Assembly: GCA_034401795.1 (NCBI GenBank)
Contig: CM067367.1
Location: 29,160,690-29,224,689, forward strand
Origin: Chaetoderma sp. LZ-2023a
Lineage: Eukaryota > Mollusca > Caudofoveata > Chaetodermatida > Chaetodermatidae
Reading direction: 5' to 3'
DNA length: 64,000 nt
In this document: one piece after another, positions 21,279 to 31,904 of the stretch
How positions within the stretch are numbered: position 1 is the stretch's first letter
Layout: each line of letters opens with the position of its first letter
Position numbers and translations under genes: made by a program
Notes under the pieces: generated by a model
Seen by the model: the letters and a program-made list of their open reading frames with translations, nothing else
What the model was told of the DNA's origin: nothing
The model's database searches: none

Positions 21279-21428
21279 AGATAGAGATGGGCTGGTATAA
21301 CTAAAACTGGCAAGGTCCATTGAATTAGGCAGCGATGTCTTCCAATCCAATAACGCTTTAAATATTCAACTGGACATTTGGTTTTGTTTTGCAAACATGT
21401 TAAGCTATTTCTGATTTCTACTGTACTG
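21279..21428. mobile_element. Chimera: family C right end fused to B2 right half
   Basis: AACTAAAACTGGCAAGGTCC (C end) is followed within 10 bp by AGGCAGCGATGTCTTCCAAT (B2 from the palindrome centre) and AAACATGTTAAGCTATTTCTG. Confidence 0.65.
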
Positions 21429-21429
21429 A

Positions 21430-22185
21430 GATAGACACACGTTCAATTCATCTATGTCATATGGATGGAATGACAGATGGACAAACAATCAGGAACAATA
21501 CACAGCCAGCTCTGTAAACCGGCCATGAAACTCCCTCTCTTCTGACTCTGTCCGCTCACATAGCTCAATATTAACGCAAATCAACGACAAATCTAGACAA
21601 GGCAATCAGCTAATTCTGTTCTTAGATTTTCAAACCCATTCCACGATCGCTTCAACTTGTTACAGAATCTGAAGAGCCAAATTATTTACTAATCTAAATT
21701 CCGACAATCTCCACTGATAGCCCCATAGCTTGCATGTAAGCTTTGATTGTTTTTGCATTTGAGTCGCGCAACACGTATCTTAGAGAGTCGACGGCCATTA
21801 CGCTGATTGGGAGTTGGGCATTGATTAATCACATGAGTATTTTGCCTTGCTAAGTTCATCCGCTAGAACACAATTTGACATGGACCGTCATTAAGACAAC
21901 CGGGCAGTCGATCGAGTTAATTTCTTAGTCCAGTAAATCTGATTTCTCTTTATTTAATTAATGATTGATAGTCAGTGATAAAATATACAATTACATAACA
22001 TTGTGAATTTTTAAAGAAAATAAATAAACAGACATTTAATTTTAAGTTCCGTGCAAGGCTGGTCTAAGTCGAGACATAAAACTGACTGAATATTCTGAAA
22101 AATACTAGGATCAACCTATTCAGTAGAATTGCCATCATTCAAATTGGAATGTGAGAATAAGACAAAATTTGGTACTGTAACCTTA
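21430..22185. other. Repeat-poor island, no gene supported
   Basis: About 0.75 kb without recognised repeats and without a plausible open frame. Motifs such as ATTAATCACATGAG and GCTAATTCTG are compatible with regulatory DNA, but that is speculation. Confidence 0.4.
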
Positions 22186-22436
22186 GGCTCAGTCTCCTTA
22201 GTGGTCAAACAATCAAAATAGGTTTTTGCAAATGGGAATTGCCATATGAAATGACTATTTGCAGGCTGATAGAACCTAATTTTTTTTTTAATTTACCCTT
22301 GGAATGATGAGCTCCATAACCGAGCCCGTCATTCCATTGGTGAATTTTTTTAAAAGTCTTCCTTTGGCCTGCAGGTGGACATTAATCGAGCCAAAACTTA
22401 ATTTCACTGACCAATCTTGACCATTAAAGGATTAAT
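22186..22436. mobile_element. Family A2 MITE
   Basis: TCCTTAGTGGTCAAACAATC starts it. The core CCCTTGGAATGATGAGCTCC faces CGAGCCCGTCATTCCATTGG. It ends TCTTGACCATTAAAGGATTAA. Confidence 0.75.
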
Positions 22437-22492
22437 TTTCACTCTGGTAGCCGTTTAGTAAAATAACTCTAAAACCTTTTCTACTAGAGGTT

Positions 22493-22702
22493 AAACCTTA
22501 CCACTCTGATGTCAATATTCTATCTTTTAAAGTGTCAGTAGCAAAGAAACTGGTGTACGTTTTTCATCAATTTTGTGGAAGATGTTGCTGTCTACGACGG
22601 CACCATCTTCCACCAAATTTGTTGAACAATGAACACCAGTTCATCTTTTAATTTAATTTGAAAAATAAAAAATTTTGACAACAGAGTGCTAAGGGGTAAT
22701 AC
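22493..22702. mobile_element. Family G MITE
   Basis: It starts GGTTAAACCTTACCACTCTG and ends GACAACAGAGTGCTAAGGGG. The stem has GTGGAAGATGTTGCTGTCTA and ACGGCACCATCTTCCACC. Confidence 0.82.
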
Positions 22703-23190
22703 AAAGTAACCTTCATTTACGTAAAAAAACAACTACGATTGATTCCCATATATTTCACGGACAAGGAAGGGGGTGGACTGCCTATGTGACAATCATACTC
22801 AACTTTCAGATGAAAAAAAGAGACATTTGCAGCATATAATCCTTAAGTTCTCAATAATTGACAACAAAGATGTACGGTGTAATTGTTGAGTCAAGTAAAC
22901 TTAAAACAAACGCAGAAAAACATTAAATACAAGAACTCTACCTTTGAGGTTATTCTTATATAGGTTAAATAAAATATGTTCAACAGTTATGAACAATACC
23001 TCTTCCCCTGGCCTATTTCTTATTTATTTAAAAATATAATTAAGAAATCTAATTACACAGCATCCAAAGATTTAATATTCAGAATGATCGATGCATAAAA
23101 GAAAGTGTTTCATTAACACAATATGGGCAATCATTAATTAATTAACTACGGAAGTATGAATACAACGCTAAAAATAAAACTCATAACCAT
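22703..23190. other. AT-rich sequence, nothing recognised
   Basis: No MITE, array or coding frame seen. Confidence 0.45.
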
Positions 23191-23191
23191 A

Positions 23192-23426
23192 TAACCATAA
23201 AATTTGTTCAAGAAAACACCATTTTTCTCATAGAAAATGTCCATTTGCAGAGCAAGAGAAAACTTTTTTAAAATGTACATGTATCACTGGAATGACTGAT
23301 TCGGTTACAGAGCCAGTAATTCCCGTGATAAATTAAAAAAAATAGTCTTCTCTTGGTCTGGAAATAACATTTCTCAAGATCAAAGAAAAAGCCATTTATG
23401 AGCATTTTGTGTGCTAAATAGGGTTA
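23192..23426. mobile_element. Family A1 MITE, reverse orientation
   Basis: AAATTTGTTCAAGAAAACAC starts the inverted right end. The core ATCACTGGAATGACTGATTC faces AGAGCCAGTAATTCCCGTGA. It ends GTGTGCTAAATAGGGTTAA. Confidence 0.75.
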
Positions 23427-24407
23427 ACATGTTCAGAGAAAATTTAATGAGTAATATAGTACAGGAGTTCCAGCGTGATTTCTAAGTTATAGTAATGCGG
23501 GACCCCCCCCCCCCCAAAGACCTGTAACTGCTCCAAAATGTTGGAAGATTAGAAACACTTATGAAGGACGCTGAAGCTAAGAATAAATGCTTTAAGCAGC
23601 ACATGTTTCAAGACAAATAATTGTACCAACTAGGTACCTACACCTTGGCACATCCTTTCATATTGTCATTGTCTACATGTCTTTATTTTCATGTCAAAGA
23701 GTCATATATTTAAGTCTTAAAGTCAAGTATAGCGGAATAGGCATGTTTGGCCATTATACATTATAGTTCCATAATGCGAGGAGCCGGCTAGAATCAACAA
23801 ATTTGGCAAAATCCATTCATATAAATAATCGGTTAGAAGTTTGAGTTTCAGGTCAAAGCCTAAAATATCTAGGTCACAACACCACTCTAAGTTCATAGGC
23901 ACGACAGAGCTCAAAGGCGTAAATCAACTCCTCCTCTTAGTGCAGAATAGTTAGCTTAAAGAAGTTACTGGTTTGCTTGGCATCTATCGAGTCCCCGATT
24001 CCAGGTCCCATTCACGCCATTCTAGGCTGGGTTTTTTTTATTTCAGTCTATTATTGGTAACTTCCCCAGTTTTTACGCTGGTACCAATTTATAATCCTGG
24101 GTGGAGAGGCAACCAAGAGTGAAGGAGATTGCCTATATTTCCAATTAGCTTAAAGGAAATCTCACTTTATCTTATACTAACCATTCAGGTGATGATAGAA
24201 TTTGCCACCCATAATCCATTCCTGGCATTTTAGCTTTTTATCATATCGACAACGAAAGATATTCAGGCTTTAGTAGGTAAATATTAATACATTTTCTTTT
24301 CAACCAATCTGAAAAAAAACTAGCGTGTCTGGCTCGGTATATACGCTCAGTCATAGAGGTGCTAGCTATAGTTTGGCAATGTGGTATAAAAGCAATCATA
24401 CAAGTGA
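23427..24407. other. Mostly unique sequence with a 12-base C run
   Basis: Poly-C at about 23503-23515. No coding frame above about 65 codons and no recognised repeat. Confidence 0.4.
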
Positions 24408-24585
24408 GCTGTTGAATATTTTGAAACCAATTTGACTGGCAACAACATCCAGTTAAATTAGTTTCAAAATATTCAACGAGATGAGTATTACATAATAAAG
24501 AATGCAATGCATAACAACTTCCAGTCAAATTGGTTTCAAAATATTCAACGAGATGAGTATTACATAATAAAGAACGCAATGCACT
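24408..24585. mobile_element. Family B palindrome plus a duplicated right arm
   Basis: The full core spans 24411-24477 (CTGTTGAATATTTTGAAACC; right arm TTAGTTTCAAAATATTCAAC). CGAGATGAGTATTACATAAT then recurs 68 bp later after a second right arm, a short direct duplication. Confidence 0.75.
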
Positions 24586-24843
24586 GGCACTAACATGACA
24601 TCACACGCTATCGCTTGAGGAGACAAAATTGTGGCAATCACTGTTCAACATTTGCGCGATATTACAAAGCAGATAATTGTGATACAGAAACAGGAATGTG
24701 ACAGAATATGAATGATATGGAATCTATAAACCATAATCTATCAGTACAATACAACATTTGAGATGAGATTAGCATCATTTTAATTTCATATTCTTGACGC
24801 AGTCTAGAGTAACTATCTCAATGGAATATTGTCAGCCTGATGC

Positions 24844-25205
24844 TTGCTCTCACTTGTGAGACCAAAGTCTGAATGCACCACCAGAAACTGCACGATTTAC
24901 CAACAAATGGATCAACACCGGTTCTACACGAGCACCCACACAGGCCTCTCCTGCACCTCCAAAACTACAGGCAACACCCAAACCAGGAACATCGTCTACC
25001 TACTAACATGTAAGATCTGTCACAAACATTATGTGGGAGAAACCCTCACACCATTAAAAATCCGCATACAGGAGCACCTTTGCCCCACAACCAATCTATA
25101 CAAAAATTAGCGATATGACATCCATGTAACCAGGAACTTCAACAAACCCGGATAAACAAGAAACGACATGGGTTTCAGAATTATCCAAGCACTCACATCA
25201 GCCCC
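24844..25205 (+). pseudogene. Penelope-like retroelement: GIY-YIG endonuclease C-terminal fragment
   Basis: The first 88 codons read as the C-terminal GIY-YIG nuclease domain of Penelope-like elements. They hold a Cys-containing lead-in (ECTTRNCTIYQ), then RNIVYLLTCKICHKHYVGET and LKIRIQEHL. These correspond to the family's N-x-VYL-x-x-C-x-x-C-x-x-x-YVGET..R...H pattern. The frame stops at YKN, but the next frame continues with HVTRNFNKPG and NDMGFRIIQ, like the family's HFN-x-PGH...DM...IIE tail. That implies a frameshift near 25085-25120 and an internal stop after NKPG. The reverse transcriptase domain is not present upstream, so this is a 5'-truncated dead copy, the usual fate of such insertions. 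Alternative: a GIY-YIG domain from another retroelement class. Confidence 0.82.
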
Positions 25206-25352
25206 AACTGATAAAAACTCCACATCATGTGGAGTTTTTATCAGTTGGGGCTGATGTGAGTACTTGAATAATTCTGAAACACATGTCATTTCTTGTTTAT
25301 CCGGGTTTGTTGAAGTGGCTAGCTACATGGATGTCATATCGCTAATTTTTTG
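25101..25352. repeat. 124-bp near-perfect inverted repeat at the Penelope-like tail
   Basis: The left arm 25101-25224 covers the last part of the endonuclease fragment. The right arm 25228-25352 is its reverse complement with about a dozen differences. The arms meet at CCACATCATGTGG with a 3-base gap. Confidence 0.9.
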
Positions 25353-25617
25353 ATACACCAGCTCCACGCCATATATCCAGTCAGGATTAACCTAGAAGGA
25401 TAAAGGACATTAAAAGTCACCCCTTTCCTTCCCACAGGAATAAAACACAAAAGCCAGTGGGAAGTACGTCGTTATTAACCTCTAATTTCATAATCTGTCT
25501 ATAAAATTTTTGACAAAGCTGCCTATAGCTTACAGCTACAGAACATGTCCATGTGTGCTATAGTCAGCTGACTGGCCCTCATCATCGCCTGATCTCTGTT
25601 CAACTGCAATAATACAA
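25353..25617. other. Tail of the retroelement or flanking DNA, nothing recognised
   Basis: AAAGGACATTAAAAGTCACC and AAAACACAAAAGCCAGTGGG could be retroelement 3' sequence. No match to other parts of the window. Confidence 0.35.
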
Positions 25618-25972
25618 TTTGGAGGAATCCAGTTTTAGATATGCCCCGCCCATCTCTAGCTAAGCTCCACCCACACTTTGCCCGTGTAGGGATAAAGCGA
25701 TCCCTGCACTTCCCGAATCTCAATTTGCAGAAAACTATACATGTAAGCTGTTGAATATTTGGAAACTAATTTTACTGGGCACCGTTGCTGCCAAAATATT
25801 AAACGGAATGTTTATTAAACAGTACATACATACAATTCATATAATTTGACAAAATATTAAACATTTATGAGGGACTAAATCATTCATCACGTAATTGATT
25901 ATGACATCAGCCTATGTGTGATGTAGTTGATTAGGACCTCATATGATCCACCAAGAAACTGGATTCATCAAT
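25618..25972. mobile_element. Family C MITE, right stem arm mostly deleted
   Basis: TGGAGGAATCCAGTTTTAGA and GAAACTGGATTCATCAATT are the ends. The core starts GCTGTTGAATATTTGGAAAC and jumps from GTTGCTGCC to AAAATATTAAACGG. Confidence 0.8.
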
Positions 25973-26039
25973 TCTGAAGTTAGTTGTTTCATGTCATATT
26001 TTGACAAATTTCAATAGCAGGGCTATTCATTACACAACA

Positions 26040-26216
26040 CCTAACAGAGGTAGCCCTATCTAACTATGACCCACCCCTTTTTAGCTAAGCTCCACCCACT
26101 TTGTAAATGTTTAGGAATATATTTATATACTTTGAACCCTAAATTACCAGAATCCCAATTTCAAGATAACTATGAAAGTAAGCTATTGAATATTTTAAAA
26201 CTAATTTGACTCAGGT
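26040..26216. mobile_element. Family C left half
   Basis: CTATGACCCACCCCTTTTTA, GCTAAGCTCCACCCACTTTG and AAGCTATTGAATATTTTAAA run to AATTTGACTCAGG and stop at the palindrome centre. Confidence 0.7.
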
Positions 26217-26284
26217 GTGCAAGTGTGGAGAAGGGTGATATAATAAGAGCTATGATTTTAAAAACATATTAACATTATCATTTC

Positions 26285-26420
26285 ATTTCTCAGCAGCCTG
26301 TTGACAACTCGATGGGTATTTTAAAAATAATTTCGCTGAAGAACATTGCTGTTAAAATATGCAATGGCTTCCAGAGAAAATATTTTCGAAATATTGGCCA
26401 TAATATATTCTCCATGACAA
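26285..26420. mobile_element. Degenerate family B palindrome
   Basis: ATGGGTATTTTAAAAATAAT..GAACATTGCTG and AATGGCTTCCAGAGAAAATA..CGAAATATTGG are worn arms around the usual centre. Confidence 0.45.
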
Positions 26421-26467
26421 ATAATATAATATACTCAATCTGTCAGATTGAAAGCGCTAATGCATTA

Positions 26468-26695
26468 ACGAATATGTATGGTAAGATCAGCCCCGACAAC
26501 GGCCTTGAGGAATGACTACTTGCAGGCGAAGTCTATTTTTGAAAATTTACCACTGGAATGGCTGGCTCGATTATCGAGCCAGTCATTCAAGTGATAAATT
26601 TCCAAAAAATACTCTTCTCTTGACCAGCTAATGGACATTCACTAAACAAAAACGTAGCAATATCTTGACCAATCTTGACCATCAGAGTGTTAATG
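26468..26695. mobile_element. Family A2 MITE
   Basis: The core CCACTGGAATGGCTGGCTCG faces GAGCCAGTCATTCAAGTGAT. It ends TTGACCATCAGAGTGTTAA. Confidence 0.75.
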
Positions 26696-27012
26696 TGAAT
26701 AATCTCTTTAGACTAAATCAAGTGACACACAGTGCAGTAAGGTCCACGGAAGAAATACGCGTAATGTAATCAACAAATTGAAAATCTCCGCTAATCTCTG
26801 CTGACACATCTGGGCTCAACAAAGGAGGGTACGACTAGCTCTGTCACCCACATTGCTAGTTATACGATTTTCTTCGTCATTCGTTACCGGCGTCAAATCG
26901 GAAGAAATATCAATACGGTCATCATCATTGTACATTCTTAATTAGCACGATCGCTATAAGACCATTAAAGCTGCTCATGAGACCACCTTCCTTTCGGACC
27001 AAAAGAAGGCCA
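26696..27012. other. Repeat-poor island
   Basis: No recognised repeat or coding frame. Carries ATTCTTAATTAGCACGATCG, an AT-rich homeobox-like site of unknown meaning. Confidence 0.35.
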
Positions 27013-27182
27013 TTCTTTAACCATTTAAGGGTCACAACGGCCAAAACCGACTGGCTCGATAACCGAGCCAGTCATCCCAGTGATAAATTCTCAAAATTTT
27101 TATTCTCTTAGCCTGTAGATGGACATTCAATAGGCAGATATTAAAATTTTCATGACCAAATTTGACCATTAAAGGGATAAGT
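27013..27182. mobile_element. Family A2 MITE, left arm shortened
   Basis: ACCATTTAAGGGTCACAACG and CGGCCAAAACCGACTGGCTCG, then the complete right half to TTTGACCATTAAAGGGATAA. Confidence 0.7.
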
Positions 27183-27225
27183 TGAGTGGAGTGACCGTTT
27201 GGCACTAAAATACATATTATATCGT

Positions 27226-27396
27226 ATTAACCATTTCACGGACAAATCCCTGAAAAAGTATATTCTTTACAATATAAAACTTATTCTGTTGAATATTTTG
27301 AAATTAATTGAACTGGAATCCAGTGAAATATACACACGTTTTCCTGCATGGTAGCGTTGAAAATGAGATACACGGAATTCATCAGTGACTAGGTTA
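27226..27396. mobile_element. Family H MITE, right stem arm deleted
   Basis: TTAACCATTTCACGGAC and AAAGTATATTCTTTAC start it. The core has TCTGTTGAATATTTTGAAAT. GAAAATGAGATACACGGAAT and AGTGACTAGGTTAA end it. Confidence 0.7.
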
Positions 27397-27689
27397 AAAG
27401 ACCACCAGTCAGGGATTCTCATTAGGGTTCTTTTGAGGGAGTATAAACTCAAAAGTCAACTTGAGACCCCTAAAAGTAGTGGCAACGGGTCCTATGGGAG
27501 CCCAAAAATCTTGTATGATTATTAAATATTAATTAGTTTTATAGATTCTTGCACAAAATACCCACAAAATCTAGCATGGAACCCCACCCAACCCCACCTT
27601 TCAGCTTAGGACAGTATAGGACACCCAGACTTCAGGGTGTGGGCTCTGGGACTTGCAAAATTTAGATGCCATAGGAAGCACAACCAATA

Positions 27690-28202
27690 TGCATGAAATC
27701 GGTGGGGCATAGAGAGAAATGAGTGGGGCATAGCTGGAAATAGGAGGGGTATAGCCAGAAATGGGTGGGGCATAGCTAGAAATGGATGGGGCATAGCTAG
27801 AAATGGGTGTGGCATAGCTATAAATGGGTGGGGAATAGCTAGAAATGAGCGGGGGATAGCTAAAAATCAGTGGGGCATAGTTAGAAATTAGCGGGGTTAC
27901 ATATGGGTGGGGGTTAGTGAAAAATAGACAGGGTATAGCTAGAAGTTGGTGGGGCATAGCTAGAAATGGGTGGGGCATAACGAGAAATAGGTGGGGCAGA
28001 TAGAAATGGGTGGGGCATAGCTAGAAATGGGCGGGGATAGCTAGAAATGGGTGGGGCATAGCTAGAAATAGGTGGGGCATAGCTAGAAATGAGTGGGGCA
28101 TAGCTAGAAAGAGGCAGATGATAGCTAGAAAAGGGTGGACCATAGCTAAGAATGGGTAGGGCATAGCTCAAAATGGGTGGGGCATAGCTCAAAATGGATC
28201 CT
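27690..28202. repeat. 21-bp minisatellite (GGGGCATAGCTAGAAATGGGT)n, about 24 units
   Basis: Units vary slightly. The unit equals the right-terminal part of family C (GGGCGGGGCATAGCTAAAAC) and the array exits with GCATAGCTCAAAATGGATCC, like a C terminus. The minus-strand frames encoding ISSYAPP repeats are array artefacts. Confidence 0.93.
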
Positions 28203-28545
28203 GCTACTGTTTGTGCTCAATAAGGTGGTCCCTTAAAACAGGTACCACTGCCCTCATAATTTGCACAAATATTGTCTCAGTAATCCCGAACTTATTCGAC
28301 CTGATTCAACGGGTATTGATCCTGCCATTTCACTCATTAACATTCATAACCTCATCACCTTGACGACTAGAGTCGAATGACCCGTAGTTTCCACAGTGAA
28401 AAGCCGGTCTAATCCAGTAATCCCTATTCTTCGCTAATATGTCAGCCGCTGGCATCTAATTAAACTAAATGTGCTGCTTTAATTCATTTTAGACGCTGAG
28501 CGAGCGCGGGAGAGAAAAGAATCGCAATCAGATATATATCTATAT
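28203..28545. other. Repeat-poor island
   Basis: CATCTAATTAAACTAAATGT and GCTTTAATTCATTTTAGACG are AT-rich motifs. No gene is seen. An (AT)n tract and a CCACCC-rich stretch follow to 28620. Confidence 0.35.
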
Positions 28546-28719
28546 TATCATATATATATATATCTTAAATTCCACCCCACCACCCACCACCCCCACCCCA
28601 TCATAAACTACATATATATTACATATCGTAAACATACAATCATCCATACAATAATTCTGTTGAGTATTTGCTCGGATTTATGAATCATTAGTAAACCAAG
28701 CAAGGTGTAAGAAAGTTGA

Positions 28720-28815
28720 CCACAATTAAATGGCTATTATAAACTTGACCATTGCCTGAAAATGAACATTCACAGCCAAAAAAATTTCTGCCAAATTTTG
28801 ACCATTAAATGGGAT
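28720..28815. mobile_element. Family A fragment, centre deleted
   Basis: TTGACCATTGCCTGAAAATG, ACATTCACAGCC and TTTTGACCATTAAATGGGAT are outer right-arm pieces. Confidence 0.45.
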
Positions 28816-29262
28816 AGGGCCATCTTTAAATAATAGTTTGGTTGTCCTCTCCCGACCGACCCTAAAAAAACCCCAATTTTCTAGTAATTTATTTAATTAA
28901 AAACACCTAAAACCAGGTATAAAACAGCCAACCGCATGCACGATATCACAATAAAATTGTACACCACACAACCGCGTACAAACCATCCACAACACCGTAT
29001 CCCCGTATTCCAGGATGCAAATGAACACAAATTCCCACTGAAACGGGTACACCTACGCATATAACAGGGTACAAACAGACTAGAAAATAGAATTTTTCTA
29101 CCAAAACCGGGTACACACCCATATAATCGGGTACAATCTGGTACATCCAGTGTAGCTCAGACTATAAAAGAGCATGCAAACAGCGGTTGCATCCAGACGG
29201 ACACCAACCATTAGCATCAGGACAACAACAGCATCTTACAAGCTGAACAGATTAAACGTAAT
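28816..29262. other. Unique-looking sequence ahead of a TATA-like box
   Basis: GTTGTCCTCTCCCGACCGAC resembles GTTGTCGTCTCCCGACGATG at 45892, so part may be a dispersed repeat. GGGTACA motifs recur (29045-29150). Confidence 0.35.
29163..29170 (+). promoter_or_regulatory. Possible TATA box
   Basis: CTATAAAAGAGCATGC is a consensus-grade TATA element, but no clear initiator or gene follows. It could be a retroelement promoter relic. Confidence 0.2.
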
Positions 29263-29263
29263 T

Positions 29264-29312
29264 GATTATATGTCAGATATTTGACTGACAGATCGGATCC
29301 CTCCATTTTGCT
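29264..29312. mobile_element. Family C2 end fragment
   Basis: GATTATATGTCAGATATTTG and ACTGACAGATCGGATCCCTC match the right end of the C2 element at 3060-3105. Confidence 0.6.
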
Positions 29313-29379
29313 GTAAAGCCACGGGTATTTTACAACTATCCTCCAGAATCAAATCAGCACACGAAGAATAACAACAGCA

Positions 29380-29640
29380 GATTAACCTATGAATAGTCAA
29401 GTCGGCAAAACCGGTCCTCTACTATGGTCTTGAGAACTGACCGTTCGCTTGTCAAGACGAGTAATTTTTTTAAAAGTTACAACTGGAATGGCTGGTTCGT
29501 TAATCAAGCCAGCCATTCCGGTTGTAAATTTTTTTTAATTTCTCTTCTCATCACCTGAAAATGGACAGTATTCATTAAGCAAAAAATATCAATTTTCCTG
29601 ACCACTCTTCATTATTAATGTCCTAATCAGTTAATTACAG
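29380..29640. mobile_element. Family A2 MITE with matched changes in both arms
   Basis: The left core ACAACTGGAATGGCTGG and right core CCAGCCATTCCGGTTGT both replace the consensus CACTGG and ATGACTGG at the same paired positions. The ends are ATGAATAGTCAAGTCGGC and TAATGTCCTAATCAGTTAA. Confidence 0.78.
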
Positions 29641-29902
29641 GATACACGTACGTGTACGAAGAAATTACTTCCTGCTAATTCAGCCAAGAAGCTGTGAAGG
29701 TGATAATGCATGATGATTTCTCCAACAACATTTAATAACTTAATATTTTACACGCATTAACGCGAATAATTACACTAATACCACGCAGAGATAACAATGG
29801 ACAGATATGGATGCGACCGTGGCGCTAGCATTATGCCAGAGCGAAATAAGTATATTTGACGTGAAATTAATGAATAAAGTCAAAGAATATTTAATCCCTG
29901 AT

Positions 29903-30138
29903 GTTTTCATTGACCCTTTCACTGATGAATTTCCATATATATATATATATATATATATCATTTTCAAGGCAACCACACAGGAAAACTGATGAATATTTTG
30001 AAACTAATTTGACTGGCAGCCGTTGCTGCTTTAGTCAGCAATGGCTTTCAGTCCAATTAATTTCAAAATATTCAACATAAGTTTTATATCGTAAAGAATA
30101 TACTCTTCCAATGGTTTGTCAGTGAAAGGGTTAAATTC
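29903..30138. mobile_element. Family H MITE, complete, with an (AT)n insertion in its left arm
   Basis: It starts GACCCTTTCACTGATGAATT and ends GTCAGTGAAAGGGTTAA. A 24-bp AT run lies at 29936-29959. The core spans 29985-30075 with centre GCTGCTTTAGTCAGCAATGG. Confidence 0.82.
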
Positions 30139-30179
30139 TGGTAGCTAGCTGTCTTATGGAAGCGCCATTGTTATAATTA

Positions 30180-30422
30180 ACTCTTTAACCATTTAGCTCT
30201 GATATCAGCCAAAAACGGCTTCAGCAGTGGTCTTAAGAAATGTCCATTTGCCGACCAAATGAAGACTATGTTTGAAAATTACCACTGGAATGACTGGATC
30301 GATAACTGAGGCAGTCATTCCAGTGGTAAATTTTCAAAAATATTCTTCTCTTGATCTGCAAATAGACATTTTCTGAGGAAATTTAAATTTTCTTGAATAA
30401 ATTTGAGGGTTATAGGATTAAC
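30180..30422. mobile_element. Family A1 MITE
   Basis: TTAACCATTTAGCTCTGAT starts it. The core CCACTGGAATGACTGGATCG faces GAGGCAGTCATTCCAGTGG. It ends TTTGAGGGTTATAGGATTAA. Confidence 0.82.
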
Positions 30423-30424
30423 CA

Positions 30425-30592
30425 ATGTTGACCAGAAACAAGAAATTCTTTATAATGTAAAGATTACATGTATTCTGTCTTAGGCAGGAACATCTTCCAG
30501 TCGAATTAGTTTTAAAATATTCAACCACTTTCCTGCATAGTTGTCTTGAAATTGAGAATGGAATTTCAATAGTTAAAGAGTTAAATAGCTCA
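30425..30592. mobile_element. Family H right half
   Basis: TTAGGCAGGAACATCTTCC then GAATTAGTTTTAAAATATTC and GAATTTCAATAGTTAAAGAG. The left arm is missing. Confidence 0.6.
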
Positions 30593-30654
30593 CCAATTAA
30601 TTAATTAATATACAACTGTGATACAGTCCACCTCAGAAATAACATGTCAGAAAA

Positions 30655-30842
30655 TCAAACGTACTGTTGAATATTTTTTTACTTAATTGGATTCGCTAAA
30701 GCAGCAATGTCTTCCAATCCAATTATGTTCAAAATATTCAACAGAACCTTTCTCCCATCGTGTTCAAAATTGTCGTAACTAACATGTTTCTGCTTTGGTT
30801 TTAGAAATAAGTTAACTTATTTATGATCTGTCCTGTATATCT
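30655..30842. mobile_element. B2 palindromic MITE
   Basis: TACTGTTGAATATTTTTTTA starts the core and CAGCAATGTCTTCCAATCC continues the right arm. AACATGTTTCTGCTTTGG and TTAACTTATTTATGATCTG complete the flank. Confidence 0.78.
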
Positions 30843-31057
30843 CATACAATCAACCAAGGACAAACTACCTTTTAGCCTATTAGCCAACTACCCGTAAAAT
30901 TGAAATCTGGATAATAGGAAGCAGGATTGGCTAAACATTTGGCTAATGATTAAAATCACGATTACATAACACTTGCACCATAGTTCCAAGTTGGGCAGCT
31001 TTTCTAGAACTGTCAGACAGGCAGACAGACTGACAGACCGGCTTACACTAGTTGATT

Positions 31058-31245
31058 ATGGTAGCAACAGCTTCCAGTAAAATTAGTTTCAAAATACTAA
31101 ACAGAATCAGACATAGTTCATACACTTTCATGACCGACTTTTACCACATTCGTGATAGACACATCATTTTGATTATGAAGTCAGCTAGCAAATGAAATAT
31201 TTCATTATTACGTCAGATACGTCAGCGACAGTTCTAAATGGATAT
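31058..31245. mobile_element. Family B right arm joined to a C2 right half
   Basis: GGTAGCAACAGCTTCCAGTA and TTAGTTTCAAAATACTAAAC are a B right arm. TTTTGATTATGAAGTCAGCT and ATTACGTCAGATACGTCAGC then match C2 at about 3030-3080. Confidence 0.6.
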
Positions 31246-31309
31246 TTCACTTCAAACTCATATCAGCACTGTCTAAATGGCCATGATTAAAAGCACACAA
31301 GTGAATAGA

Positions 31310-31375
31310 TAAGCTAGAGACTAGACAATTTTAGATAATTTACAACTGGAATGACTGACTCGGTGATAAATTTAA
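31310..31375. mobile_element. Family A core fragment
   Basis: ACAACTGGAATGACTGACTC then GGTGATAAATTT: left core with a short right remnant. Confidence 0.55.
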
Positions 31376-31384
31376 AACAAGAAT

Positions 31385-31750
31385 TCCGCGGAATTAAATG
31401 TCTCGCCTGTCTCCTGTTTGTCAGTGACCTTAACCGTTGACCTTGTAACATCAATTTTATAATGCTGCATCCTAACATTATAGGTAACAATGTAGCCAAG
31501 TTTAGTTCCAATAGGATTAACCAATTCTGAAAGATAAGCTGAGAAGTTTTGCTAAATGCAAAAACTTAACATTAAAAAAGGTTTTGTATCAAGGCCAGTG
31601 ACCTTGACTGTGTGACGACCTCATCATAATCATGCTGCTTCCTAACAGTATAGGCAACGAAGTAGCTAAGTTTAATTGCAATAGCACTAACCAATCCTGA
31701 AATATAAGCTGAAAAGTTTTGCTAAACAAAAAAATGTAACATTGTTGACG
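31385..31750. repeat. Dispersed repeat N, two tandem units of about 175 bp
   Basis: GCTGCATCCTAACATTATAG and GCTGCTTCCTAACAGTATAG, then AAGCTGAGAAGTTTTGCTAA and AAGCTGAAAAGTTTTGCTAA, mark parallel units. Confidence 0.7.
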
Positions 31751-31904
31751 CCGTCATTGATGCCTTCGGAAAAGTGCTAAATACACATGGATCAATTTCT
31801 TAGAGGGACAAAATTGACTACCAATCATATTCCAGCCAGTTACATTAATTAGCAAGACAAAAATAGTCTTCACGGAAGACTCGTGCAAACAGAGATTGTG
31901 CAAG

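Noticed and set aside
27601-28192. Pro/Ser/Tyr-repeat frames resembling a structural protein
   Set aside because: Array-derived. Frames switch within the minisatellite and no signal peptide or unique flank exists.
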